Below, in pieces: positions 35,601-45,866 of a stretch of DNA of 64,000 nucleotides (its first letter is position 1; each line of letters begins with the position of its first letter). The notes under the pieces were generated by a model. It was not told where the DNA came from. It saw only the letters and a list, made by a program, of their open reading frames with translations, and searched no databases. Source of the stretch: Molanna angustata (taxonomy: Eukaryota > Arthropoda > Insecta > Trichoptera > Molannidae); NCBI GenBank assembly GCA_963576475.1, contig OY754970.1, positions 32,093,119 to 32,157,118 of the forward strand, read 5' to 3'. A program made the translations under genes and the position numbers.

Positions 35601-38600
35601 TCAGGAATGTAAATTTTCTTCCGATAGTATATTTTTATGTTAAGATAAACAAACTATTAATGCAGTATAGTGAAGAATGCTTATGTTGTATGAAATATTT
35701 TAAAAAAAGCAGATAAATTTTGTTCTAAAGAACGCGAGAGCATTTTCCAAATTTTGACAGGTGATATCATATGAAGATTTTTTTTGTTATTTATGGAAAG
35801 CTAATCAGTTCTATGTTCAAGCTCTTTACATTATAACATGAAATCAAATTACTGAACTTTTCCATACATAGAAATTTATCTAATTACATTTTTATTCATA
35901 CTAAATGTTACTATCAAGAATGTAAATTTTCTTCCGATAGTATATTTTTATGTTAAGATAAACAAACTATTAATGCAGTATAGTGAAGAATGCTTATGTT
36001 GTATGAAATATTTTAAAAAAAGCAGATAAATTTTGTTCTAAAGAACGCGAGAGCATTTTCCAAATTTTGACAGGTGATATCATATGAAGATTTTTTTTGT
36101 TATTTATGGAAAGCTAATCAGTTCTATGTTCAAGCTCTTTACATTATAACATGAAATCAAATTACAGAACTTTTCCATACATAGAAATTTATCTAATTAC
36201 ATTTTTATTCATACTAAATGTTACTATCAGGAATGTAAATTTTCTTCCGATAGTATATTTTTATGTTAAGATAAACAAACTATTAATGCAGTATAGTGAA
36301 GAATGCTTATGTTGTATGAAATATTTTAAAAAAAGCAGATAAATTTTGTTCTAAAGAACGCGAGAGCATTTTCCAAATTTTGACAGGTGATATCATATGA
36401 AGATTTTTTTTGTTGTTTATGGAAAGCTAATCAGTTCTATGTTCAAGCTTTTTACATTATAACATGAAATCAAATTACTGAACTTTTCCATACATAGAAA
36501 TTTATCTAATTACATTTTTATTCATACTAAATGTTACTATCAAGAATGTAAATTTTCTTCCGATAGTATATTTTTATGTTAAGATAAACAAACTATTAAT
36601 GCAGTATAGTGAAGAATGCTTATGTTGTATGAAATATTTTAAAAAAAGCAGATAAATTTTGTTCTAAAGAACGCGAGAGCATTTTCCAAATTTTGACAGG
36701 TGATATCATATGAAGATTTTTTTTGTTATTTATGAAAGCTAATCAGTTCTATGTTCAAGCTCTTTACATTATAACATGATATCAAATTACTGAACTTTTC
36801 CATACATAGAAATTTATCTAATTACATTTTTATTCATACTAAATGTTACTATCAGGAATATAAATTTTCTTCCGATAGTATATTTTTATGTTAAGATAGA
36901 CAAACTATTAATGCAGTATAGGGAAAAATGCTTATGTTGTATGAAATATTTTAAAAAAAGCAGATAAATTTTGTTCTAAAGAACGCGAGAGCATTTTCCA
37001 AATTTTGACAGGTGATATCATATGAAGATTTTTTTTGTTATTTATGGAAAGCTAATCAGTTCTATGTTCAAGCTCTTTACATTATAACATGAAATCAAAT
37101 TACTGAACTTTTCCATACATAGAAATTTATCTAATTACATTTTTATTCATACTAAATGTTACTATCAGGAATGTAAATTTTCTTCCGATAGTATATTTTT
37201 ATGTTAAGATAAACAAACTATTAATGCAGTATAGTGAAGAATGCTTATGTTGTATGAAATATTTTAAAAAAAGCAGATAAATTTTGTTCTAAAGAACGCG
37301 AGAGCATTTTCCAAATTTTGACAGGTGATATCATATGAAGATTTTTTTTGTTATTTATGGAAAGCTAATCAGTTCTATGTTCAAGCTCTTTACATTATAA
37401 CATGAAATCAAATTACTGAACTTTTCCATACATAGAAATTTATCTAATTACATTTTTATTCATACTAAATGTTACTATCAGGAACGTAAATTTTCTTCCG
37501 ATAGTATATTTTTATGTTAAGATAAACAAACTATTAATGCAGTATAGTGAAGAATGCTTATGTTGTATGAAATATTTTAAAAAAAGCAGATAAATTTTGT
37601 TCTAAAGAACGCGAGAGCATTTTCCAAATTTTGACAGGTGATATCATATGAAGATTTTTTTTGTTATTTATGGAAAGCTAATCAGTTCTATGTTCAAGCT
37701 CTTTACATTATAACAAGAAATCAAATTACTGAACTTTTCCATACATAGAAATTTATCTAATTACATTTTTATTCATACTAAATGTTACAATCAGGAATGT
37801 AAATTTTCTTCCGATAGTATATTTTTATGTTAAGATAAACAAACTATTAATGCAGTATAGTGAAGAATGCTTATGTTGTATGAAATATTTTAAAAAAAGC
37901 AGATAAATTTTGTTCTAAAGAACGCGAGAGCATTTTCCAAATTTTGACAGGTGATATCATATGAAGATTTTTTTTGTTATTTATGGAAAGCTAATCAGTT
38001 CTATGTTCAAGCTCTTTACATTATAACATGAAATCAAATTACAGAACTTTTCCATACATAGAAATTTATCTAATTACATTTTTATTCATACTAAATGTTA
38101 CTATCAGGAATGTAAATTTTCTTCCGATAGTATATTTTTATGTTAAGATAAACAAACTATTAATGCAGTATAGTGAAGAATGCTTATGTTGTATGAAATA
38201 TTTTAAAAAAAGCAGATAAATTTTGTTCTAAAGAACGCGAGAGCATTTTCCAAATTTTGACAGGTGATATCATATGAAGATTTTTTTTGTTGTTTATGGA
38301 AAGCTAATCAGTTCTATGTTCAAGCTTTTTACATTATAACATGAAATCAAATTACTGAACTTTTCCATACATAGAAATTTATCTAATTACATTTTTATTC
38401 ATACTAAATGTTACTATCAAGAATGTAAATTTTCTTCCGATAGTATATTTTTATGTTAAGATAAACAAACTATTAATGCAGTATAGTGAAGAATGCTTAT
38501 GTTGTATGAAATATTTTAAAAAAAGCAGATAAATTTTGTTCTAAAGAACGCGAGAGCATTTTCCAAATTTTGACAGGTGATATCATATGAAGATTTTTTT

Positions 38601-39950
38601 TGTTATTTATGGAAAGCTAATCAGTTCTATGTTCAAGCTCTTTACATTATAACATGATATCAAATTACTGAACTTTTCCATACATAGAAATTTATCTAAT
38701 TACATTTTTATTCATACTAAATGTTACTATCAGGAATATAAATTTTCTTCCGATAGTATATTTTTATGTTAAGATAGACAAACTATTAATGCAGTATAGG
38801 GAAAAATGCTTATGTTGTATGAAATATTTTAAAAAAAGCAGATAAATTTTGTTCTAAAGAACGCGAGAGCATTTTCCAAATTTTGACAGGTGATATCATA
38901 TGAAGATTTTTTTTGTTATTTATGGAAAGCTAATCAGTTCTATGTTCAAGCTCTTTACATTATAACATGAAATCAAATTACTGAACTTTTCCATACATAG
39001 AAATTTATCTAATTACATTTTTATTCATACTAAATGTTACTATCAGGAATGTAAATTTTCTTCCGATAGTATATTTTTATGTTAAGATAAACAAACTATT
39101 AATGCAGTATAGTGAAGAATGCTTATGTTGTATGAAATATTTTAAAAAAAGCAGATAAATTTTGTTCTAAAGAACGCGAGAGCATTTTCCAAATTTTGAC
39201 AGGTGATATCATATGAAGATTTTTTTTGTTATTTATGGAAAGCTAATCAGTTCTATGTTCAAGCTCTTTACATTATAACATGAAATCAAATTACTGAACT
39301 TTTCCATACATAGAAATTTATCTAATTACATTTTTATTCATACTAAATGTTACTATCAGGAATGTAAATTTTCTTCCGATAGTATATTTTTATGTTAAGA
39401 TAAACAAACTATTAATGCAGTATAGTGAAGAATGCTTATGTTGTATGAAATATTTTAAAAAAAGCAGATAAATTTTGTTCTAAAGAACGCGAGAGCATTT
39501 TCCAAATTTTGACAGGTGATATCATATGAAGATTTTTTTTGTTATTTATGGAAAGCTAATCAGTTCTATGTTCAAGCTCTTTACATTATAACATGAAATC
39601 AAATTACTGAACTTTTCCATACATAGAAATTTATCTAATTACATTTTTATTCATACTAAATGTTACTAACAGGAATATAAATTTTCTTCCGATAGTATAT
39701 TTTTATGTTAAGATAGACAAACTATTAATGCAGTATAGTGAAGACTGCTTATGTTGTATGAAATATTTTAAAAAAAGCAGATAAATTTTGTTTCAAAGAG
39801 CGTTAGAGCATTTTGACAATGTTGACACGTGATATCATATGAAGAAATTTTATGATATCTATGAAAAGCTAATCAGTTCTAAGTTCAAGCTATTAATATT
39901 CTTATATCAATATGAAATCAATGAACTGAACATTGCCAAATATAAAAAAA
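29640..39950. repeat. Satellite array, ~33 copies of a ~313-bp monomer with six-mer higher-order structure
   Basis: Head-to-tail monomers (occasionally 312 bp) each contain TTTTCTTCCGATAGTATATT, GAATGCTTATGTTGTATGAA, GAACGCGAGAGCATTTTCC, GGTGATATCATATGAAGA and CTAATCAGTTCTATGTTCAA. Diagnostic variants (CAGGAACG, CAAGAATG, CAGGAATATA+AGGGAAAAATG, TTGTTGTTTATGG, AACAAGAAATC, CATGATATC, TTACAGAAC) recur in a fixed order, giving a ~1.88-kb six-monomer unit with five-mer and hybrid variants. Monomers at the left edge (about 29650-30900) and right edge (39660-39950) are more diverged. The 63-codon frames inside some monomers exist only where TTACTGAAC became TTACAGAAC, and are not genes. Confidence 0.95.
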
Positions 39951-40479
39951 TTCTCTTGTTACATATAAGTTTCATACAAATATCCATTAAATAAAATATA
40001 ATTTTTGAAACCGTTGAATATTTTTCTTTTAACATTGACCAACTTTGAATACAATTTTATGAAGATTCTTGGTGTTGTATAAATAGTTGAAACCAAATTA
40101 AAATATCTCTAATTTCCAGGTCGTGAGAGCATTTTTTCAGTTTTAATAGATGAAATCATAAAGAAACATTGGGAAAAAATGAACCGTTGTCTATGGAAAA
40201 CTAATCAGCTCTAAGTTTATGGACTTAACACATGTGATATCAATATGAAGTCAATCGGACTTATAGTTTGGGCTGCAGAGAGGACACAAAAAAAAAACAA
40301 CGTAAATGATGAATTCATAGAGAAGAAATCAAAAGTTGTCTATGGAAAACTAATCAGCTCTAGGTCTTTGCACTTTACACATATGATGTTAATATGAAGT
40401 CGATCAGACTTATAGTTTGGGCTGTAGAGAGGACACAAAAAAGATAAATGCTACGGCGTACGGCGTACGGCGTACGGCG
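39951..40479. repeat. Decayed satellite-related units and right interior of family RE
   Basis: Two diverged units share GAGAGCATTTTTTCAG, GATGAAATCATA and CTATGGAAAACTAATCAGCT with the satellite. The second segment repeats the first from TGTCTATGGAAAACTAATCA through TTATAGTTTGGGCTG. A small minisatellite of ACGGCGT (five units, 40453-40487) follows. Confidence 0.7.
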
Positions 40480-40487
40480 TACAGCGT
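40453..40487 (+). repeat. ACGGCGT heptamer minisatellite
   Basis: Four ACGGCGT units and one ACAGCGT in tandem, at the point where ordinary RE copies have a single CACGCCGTACATAG. Confidence 0.85.
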
Positions 40488-40628
40488 ATACGCCATACAC
40501 ACAAACACATCACGACGAAACTCATAGTGTGCATTCTCTACATGATACCCATTGAGAAATTGATGTAAAAAAAATACGCTTAAATTTTGCGAAATCATGA
40601 CTCTCCCCTATTCCATAGTGTGGAGAGT
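40480..40628 (+). mobile_element. Family RE element, right end flanking the satellite
   Basis: ATACGCCATACACAC, CACGACGAAACTCATAGTG, CATGATACCCATTGAG, TTTGCGAAATCATGACTCTC and GTGTGGAGAGT are collinear with 5050-5214 (CACGCCGTACATAGC, GTGATGAAACTTTCAG, CATGATACTAGTTGA, TTGCGAGATCAAAACTCC, GCGAGGAGT). Confidence 0.65.
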
Positions 40629-40693
40629 AAAAAAACGACAAATTCAGCGCTTTGCAATTTCGAACAGCGTTTTATCAATTTGGCTCTCTAGGG
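40629..40693. mobile_element. Foldback MITE (family F), right half
   Basis: CAGCGCTTTGCAATTTCGAA, CAGCGTTTTATCAATTTGGC and TCTCTAGGG mirror the left half at 29468-29500 and match the right arm of the copy at 44650-44832. Confidence 0.6.
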
Positions 40694-40722
40694 ACAGGTT
40701 TCGTTTGTCCATCATGACTTAC

Positions 40723-41182
40723 CAACGTAACAAGTGAAGTCCGAATAGTGGTCCCTCCACTCGAAAGTGGAAGCAGGAAACGGTGCGGACGAGAAGTTGA
40801 CTGGCGAGGATCTGCTTCCGTTGAATTTCCTTACGGGCGTCGGCGAGAAAGACACGGTCTTGGGGGAGGCGGTGCGCGCGCGCATAGTGGACGACGCCAT
40901 CATCCAATCGGAAGACGTGGAGGGTGGTCCAATCGGGCGCGAAAAATGTTCAACGGCCGCGAAACCTTTCGGTAAGTATGTATCTTTGTTTACAAACAAA
41001 CGGACGCGTCACTCTGCAGACACTGTTAAGCCGACACTGATGGCGCACAAACAGGTCGGTATTTCCCGACCAAAGAGAAAAACAAAAAGTCCTCTAATTT
41101 GTATTATATCGTTATCGGCAGTCGAGTTCCAAAACTTGGCTGATTCAACACCACCAACGAACGAAACTCTCTCTGTGTCTTC
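40723..41182 (-). CDS. Candidate first exon (60 codons) with 5'UTR, possibly paxillin alternative start
   Basis: On the minus strand a GC-rich open segment runs from ATG at 40903 to a consensus donor (G|GTAAGTCATG) at 40723-40717, giving 60 residues plus one G. It begins MMASSTMRARTASPKTVSFS and ends FEWRDHYSDFTCYV, rich in Ser/Pro. The second ATG has A at -3 and G at +4. Third codon positions are strongly G/C. The phase-1 end joins exactly to the LD1 exon at 12607 (reading V-D-A-L-L-A-D-L). A TATA-like box at 41201-41210 lies about 30 bp upstream of the proposed cap site near 41180. The rival is a plus-strand exon: 40749-40971 is also open and ends at GTAAGTATGT. The minus model is preferred for its promoter, start codon and phase match; the protein itself is not recognised. 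Confidence 0.5.
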
Positions 41183-41200
41183 GTGTCAGCTCGGCTGGTA

Positions 41201-41210
41201 TTTATTTATA
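41201..41210 (-). promoter_or_regulatory. TATA-like box of the 41.2-kb minus-strand promoter
   Basis: TATAAATAAA on the minus strand within a GC-richer stretch (40990-41260), placed to start transcription near 41180 ahead of the candidate first exon. No strict TCAGT initiator is seen, so this is weaker than the 47.5-kb promoter. Confidence 0.4.
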
Positions 41211-41260
41211 GACAGCAAATCTGCGAACGCCGGTTCTTACGTCAGCCGTAGTAAGTAACA

Positions 41261-42698
41261 CCACCACTAGGATCTAGTCACACAAACACTAGATGGCTCC
41301 ACACACGTGATACTCTATTTACTACTATTATTATAGACCACTGACTACCGATTCATGCGTGCAACTTACCAATGTAAATATTATCATTGATAATATGATC
41401 GGCAGATATCAATAAAGGGATTTTTCTATATCTAAACGAAGAAATAAATAATTCTCTTGATATTTTATTGGAGTTAAAAAAGGGAAAAATTTTATTTATT
41501 CATTTGGCATAAACGATCAATGAGTTATCTTATACGAAGGTTTTCGAAGCAACCGCTTTTCCTCCATGACGAATGACAACTGTCAAGTTTTCATCCGTCC
41601 TGAGGAAGAAGTTGACACTTCGTAACCGGTCGTACAAAAAATCTCATTCGTGGTTTAAAGAATGTCAATTAATTGCAATAAATAAAAAAATCATTGACAT
41701 TATTTCACAGTTTACTCATTGTGACATACCAGTCTGTGAATAATTTATCGCTTCACTCAGATTCATGCAACGTTACACGTATGCTCGAAGGTTAATAAGG
41801 CTTATTTCTAGTTTCTTTTGTAAAATCTTTTGGTAGATAATTATCATTCATACTTAAAAACGTACTGGATACTAAAAGATATTGCAAACTCCTTAAATAG
41901 TGAGTAGAATTATCGGTAATATGTTGTTTAACACAATTATCTCGTGTTGCTAATATGTCACTAAATAAAATTCATAGGAGCTACTCACACTAACAAAAAC
42001 ATAATAACAACTCGAATCTGTTCAACGCTATTGTGTACTGTTGTTCTTTGTGAGACAAGAATTTTATCTTGTCATATAAATATTCCGAAAGACATAAAAA
42101 AACTATAATCTGTAACTGAATAGAAAACCGGACTGGAGCCGACTTTTTATTTAGCCGATTTTATTATACAATAAAATTTGGGTAAACTTGTATGTATATA
42201 CGACAAAAATGTGAAAATTGACCAATTTCTTACGGTGATATTAATATGATTCCCAACCGAAGCAGTAAACCGAATTTCGGGTATTTTTTTAAATATTTTT
42301 AATATGATCTCATGATAGAGGTCAAAAACGGAAAGTAAAATAAAATGTTAACAATATATCGTCAATTGCGAATTTGTTGTTATAATTATTTATATGAGTG
42401 TATGTTTGTTTGTTTGTTTAATATTAAATAAAATGACATATTTGAAAATGGTTACGTATACTGTTTTCATTCTTTTTTGTCTGATTTTGCTTCATTGTTT
42501 ATTTATATTATGCCACAAAGTTAACTCCACAACAATAATTGAGATAAACCTACCATTTATTATTTAAGATAAATTTTTATTTATACACAATTTTTTTTTA
42601 TTAGACAACTATACCACTTCATTTGAAATCATTGAAATGAAATCAAGTAATTTTATTGTGTGAATTTAATTTGATATGAAACCTAAATTTTAACGAGG
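41261..42698. other. AT-rich sequence upstream of the 41.2-kb promoter
   Basis: No exon or repeat boundary recognised. It may hold regulatory sequence for the downstream minus-strand promoter, but nothing specific can be named. Confidence 0.4.
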
Positions 42699-42800
42699 TG
42701 GGTCGTCGACAGAGCGGCAAACGCTGTGTTAGTAATCCAGAGGTCACAAGTTCGAAACTCGCCTCGATCGATTTCGTGCACTAGCAATATAAGGATGTTT
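42699..42800 (+). repeat. SINE family S3, degenerate head
   Basis: GGTCGTCGACAGAGCGG, TTAGTAATCCAGAGGTCACA, AGTTCGAAACTCGCCTCGAT and CGATTTCGTGCACTAGCA: the Thr-like tRNA head and start of the body. The tail is cut off by the RE copy that follows. Confidence 0.7.
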
Positions 42801-42811
42801 CTCCTCAAATT

Positions 42812-43222
42812 ACTCCTCACCAACCAAAGGGGATATAGTGAGGAGTTATGAATTCGATTTTTTTTATATTTTTCTTTATTGCATATTATATCATGTAAAG
42901 ATTGTATACTGAAAGTTTTATCACAATGTATCTGTGTGTGTACTATGTTCTGTTGTGTACTATGAGCTATGTACGGCGTGTTTATTCTACTTAATTGATT
43001 ATAGACTAAAGTACTCATTCCACCCTTTTTTTAATTTTACAAATTTGTAAATCTAATACTCACAGATTAGATTTTGAAAAATATCTGAATAGTGCTTCTC
43101 AATTTTTTCACTGTCAAATATTTCAAAGTAACCCTAAGCCCAGGAAACTCGAAAATGTTTTATTTTCAAATTAGTGAAAATGGAAAATCACTTTCATAAA
43201 ATGGCAATGAAGAATTATCGAG
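42812..43222 (-). mobile_element. Family RE element, inverted copy, part 1
   Basis: Starts TACTCCTCACCAACC (the inverse of the family right end). It carries CTATGTACGGCGTGTTTATT, ATAGACTAAAGTACTCATTC, GTGCTTCTCAATTTTTT and CACTTTCATAAAATGGCA, collinear with the inverse of 4780-5214. Interrupted near 43222, resumes near 43828. Confidence 0.65.
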
Positions 43223-43827
43223 TACGTACCTATACTTATTGTAGCTATGTTAAATGTTGTGGATCTTTTGGGAATGGCTCATGATTTTTCATGTTTCGTA
43301 AACACAATTCTTAATTTTCAAATGTTTGAATGTTAACTTTGTGGTTCATATTTAACAAATTAAATTTAAAGATATAACTTTGTATTAACCACGTTTTTTG
43401 GTTGAAACGATGCGACCGGTTTCGGAACTAACCGTTCCCTCATCAGGCTAACTTTCAACTGAGTTGAAAGTTAGCCTGATGAGGGAACGGTTAGTTCCGA
43501 AACCGGTCGCATCGTTTCAACCAAAAAACGTGGTTAATACAAAGTTATATCTTTAAATTTAACAATTCTTAATTGTTATATCTTTAATTTTTATCCATAC
43601 CGAATAACACGGTGAATCTGAATCTTGGTGATTGACGCAACTGCTTATGAAATAAAAAAAAATTATATAAGTGGATTTTGTTGTATCTATTTTGAATATA
43701 ATTCCCACATACAGGCTTAGCCTTAGTGGGATCCTTGCAAATATTTTAAGGTATTTACGTTGTATATGTTATGTGCCTGACTGACTGTGTGAGGATTTGA
43801 AGTAAAAATAAATAAATAAATAAATCG
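43223..43827. other. Insertion inside the RE copy, containing a long palindrome
   Basis: About 605 bp separate the two parts of the inverted RE element. They include the 203-bp perfect palindrome (43360-43562) and an (AAAT)n tail at 43805-43824, which suggests a composite or retroposed insert. Confidence 0.45.
43360..43562. repeat. Perfect 203-bp palindrome (101-bp arms, 1-bp centre)
   Basis: Centred on G at 43461. The arms read outward from AACTTTCAACT/AGTTGAAAGTT through GGTTAGTTCCGAAACCGG and CCAAAAAACGTGGTT to TTTAAATTTA. No mismatch was found by reading base against base. One arm resembles the single-copy repeat at 25760-25860. Confidence 0.93.
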
Positions 43828-43954
43828 TAATAAAATATTTAAATCAAAAATTTTCTGTCCCATTTCATGAATGCTGAATATTTTCCATATAAATTTTGAA
43901 TACTTTGCGGGTGACTTGATAGTGAGGAGTTTAGCGTTGGCCATAAACCCACTT
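43828..43954 (-). mobile_element. Family RE element, inverted copy, part 2
   Basis: AATAAAATATTTAAATCAAA, CATTTCATGAATGCTGAATA, GTGAGGAGTTTAGCGTTGGC and CATAAACCCACTTG: the inverse of the family left end as at 4661-4800. Confidence 0.65.
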
Positions 43955-43995
43955 GTTTTGATATTATATATATTTTTTATATTATTTTTTACATT

Positions 43996-44155
43996 ACTTC
44001 TCGGGCAATAAACGGATAGGTACTAAGTCAAATATTATTTTAACACGCACCCAATAACAAATTGCCACATTGTGGAGACTCACGATATTAATCATCTCAA
44101 GCAATATAAAACAGTGTCTCCACCAGAAATCGAACACGGGACCTAAGCCAGGAAG
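43996..44155 (-). repeat. SINE family S1, truncated and degenerate
   Basis: CTTCTCGGGCAATAAACGGA, TTAACACGCACCCAATAACA, ATTGCCACATTGTGGAGACT and GTGTCTCCACCAGAAATCGA are the inverse of the S1 body and B box. The A-box end is lost. Confidence 0.75.
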
Positions 44156-44648
44156 GCTGACAAAGAGAACTATTGTCAAACTGAGTTAATGTCGTCGATC
44201 AGCGAAGGTTGAACAAAAGAACATTGAGTAGTTCTAGTCAAAGTAATCCTTAGAGCGAAGAATGATAACTTCTACATTGAGTGTGTATATACCAGTAGGT
44301 ATGTGTGTATGTGTATATACTAGTATGTGTGTATGTGTATGCCATCGATCATTAGATATATGGAAGAGACTGATCGGTGGTAATCGATTCAATTAAAAGA
44401 TGGAGGGATTCTTGTAATAAAAGTAATGAAGCAGATCGACCTCCAAGTATATGATGTTGGTATATTATGGATAGAGTGCAGTGGGTGTGGTGTTACATCA
44501 CCGCTCCTATTGAACTTCAATGCCAAATAGGTTATGTTGTCTGCCTACTTCTTATTATATCTATAACCTTATTATTATTATTATTATATTAAAACAATAT
44601 TAAGGATTACCTCCAACAAATCAATCTATTGCAGATGTATGTATAATT
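44156..44648. other. Low-complexity and unassigned sequence
   Basis: Includes a GTGTGTATGTGTATATA-type patch (44280-44345) and an ATTATTATTATT patch (44570-44592). Nothing coding was recognised. Confidence 0.4.
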
Positions 44649-44649
44649 T

Positions 44650-44832
44650 GCCCCCAAGTCAAATTGAAAACGCTTTTCGTTATCGCCAAGCGCAAATTTT
44701 TTTTTTGTATAGGATTTGACGTTTGTTGTTTGTTATTGTAGAAAAAAATTTCTACAACAAACGTCAAATCACATACAAAAAAAAAATAGCGCTTGGCGAT
44801 AACGAACAGCGTTTTCAATTTGACTCAGGGCC
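44650..44832. mobile_element. Foldback MITE (family F), complete copy (183 bp)
   Basis: Near-palindrome: GCCCCCAAGTCAAATTGAAA/ACGC... and GCGTTTTCAATTTGACTCAG/GGC, with inner arms GGCGATAACGAA, TTTGACGTTTGTTG and a GTTATTGTAGAAAAAAATTT centre. Relatives are at 49892-50056 and, split by the satellite block, at 29468-29575 + 40629-40693. Non-coding. Confidence 0.8.
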
Positions 44833-44849
44833 ATTGTATATAAACACCA

Positions 44850-44935
44850 TCACGCCATATACCTTATGGGATAGACAGATGGAACCGAAACCTTGTTCTA
44901 TCTTACATACTTATCATCACAGCATATCTCACAAT
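44850..44935 (+). repeat. 'CATCACGCC' dispersed repeat fragment
   Basis: ACCATCACGCCATATACCTT, ATGGGATAGACAGATGGAAC and CGAAACC match the 50.6-kb copy (CCATCACGCCATGTCCCTTG, GGGTAGACAGAGAGAACCGA). Confidence 0.5.
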
Positions 44936-45800
44936 GTGGGGTAACCAGACGATTACGGGTTTGCATTACATCAAAGAAGGAAACACGACACATACGTGTA
45001 TCTCTACACACGCGTCTCACCTAAAAAGATGTTCTTTTGCCCGTTGTATTTTAGATTACCCGGCTCTTACGGTACACCCGAAAATGATGATAATATAAAA
45101 GAGTGGAAGCAATATTCTAAGTCGGTGCTTCACAGCTAATCTATCTCCACTGAGAAAAAATAAATTAAAAACTAGAATTCATCAGTCTTCAGTGCTTCGA
45201 TTGTGATGGCTTCCAATTTGTAAAATTTCATTATATTATAGTATGAATACTTTTTTTCACAAATACACCGAGAACTAATGCAGGATTCAGGATATAGCTT
45301 TACAGAATATGTAAAAACTTTAATGACCATACTGTCATTTTTACTGTACCTATCTGAATCTATATTCAAAAGGGAAATTATTAAAAAGATCACAGTTATA
45401 TCTTAGGACCTGGGTATAACTGGATTAACTGTTATACTTCATAATATGTTTTTCAATATTTATAGTTTTTTTTATATATTTTGTTACTCTTACCTCTATC
45501 TCTACCTAAACACGTCTATTTTTTCTTTGTAACCTCTCTATGGGAAATAATGTGAATACACATAATATATCAACTTTATGTATAAAACAAAAATGTAAAC
45601 ATGCGATGTGAACCTAATTGTTTTTTCTGTTAATATATCAGTAAATGAAATAATTGATTTGATCATCAAGGACATAATCGCGGGAAAACTAGGTGTCGTC
45701 AGGAAACAGATCTTATAGAGCTGCAGTACACGAGAATGGATGGGGATAATGATGGAGGGGGTGTTTGTAACTGTTGAGCGGCTGCAAATTAAAGTCAACG
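44936..45800. other. Unassigned sequence
   Basis: No convincing exon or repeat boundary. Minus-strand short frames (45172-45393, 45538-45858) are AT-rich and unflanked by splice sites. Confidence 0.35.
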
Positions 45801-45866
45801 ATGGAAGGACATGATACGTTACTAGAAGAAGTTGATGAATATGGACTTGATAAACCAAATACGCAG
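45801..45866 (+). CDS. Weak candidate first coding exon (22 codons)
   Basis: ATG in a favourable context (A at -3, G at +4) opens MEGHDTLLEEVDEYGLDKPN then TQ and ends at CAG|GTATATT, a possible donor in phase 0. An in-frame stop lies upstream, and the preceding 100 bp are GC-richer than background. The protein is not recognised. At 22 codons it could be chance. Confidence 0.2.

Noticed and set aside
31771..38219. Four identical 63-codon frames inside the satellite as a repeated gene
   Set aside because: They exist only in monomers where TTACTGAAC became TTACAGAAC, removing a stop. Codon content follows the satellite, there is no promoter or splice context, and sister monomers are closed.
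29576..40628. CRISPR-like repeat array
   Set aside because: The 313-bp monomers are contiguous with no unique spacers, and the surroundings are eukaryotic.
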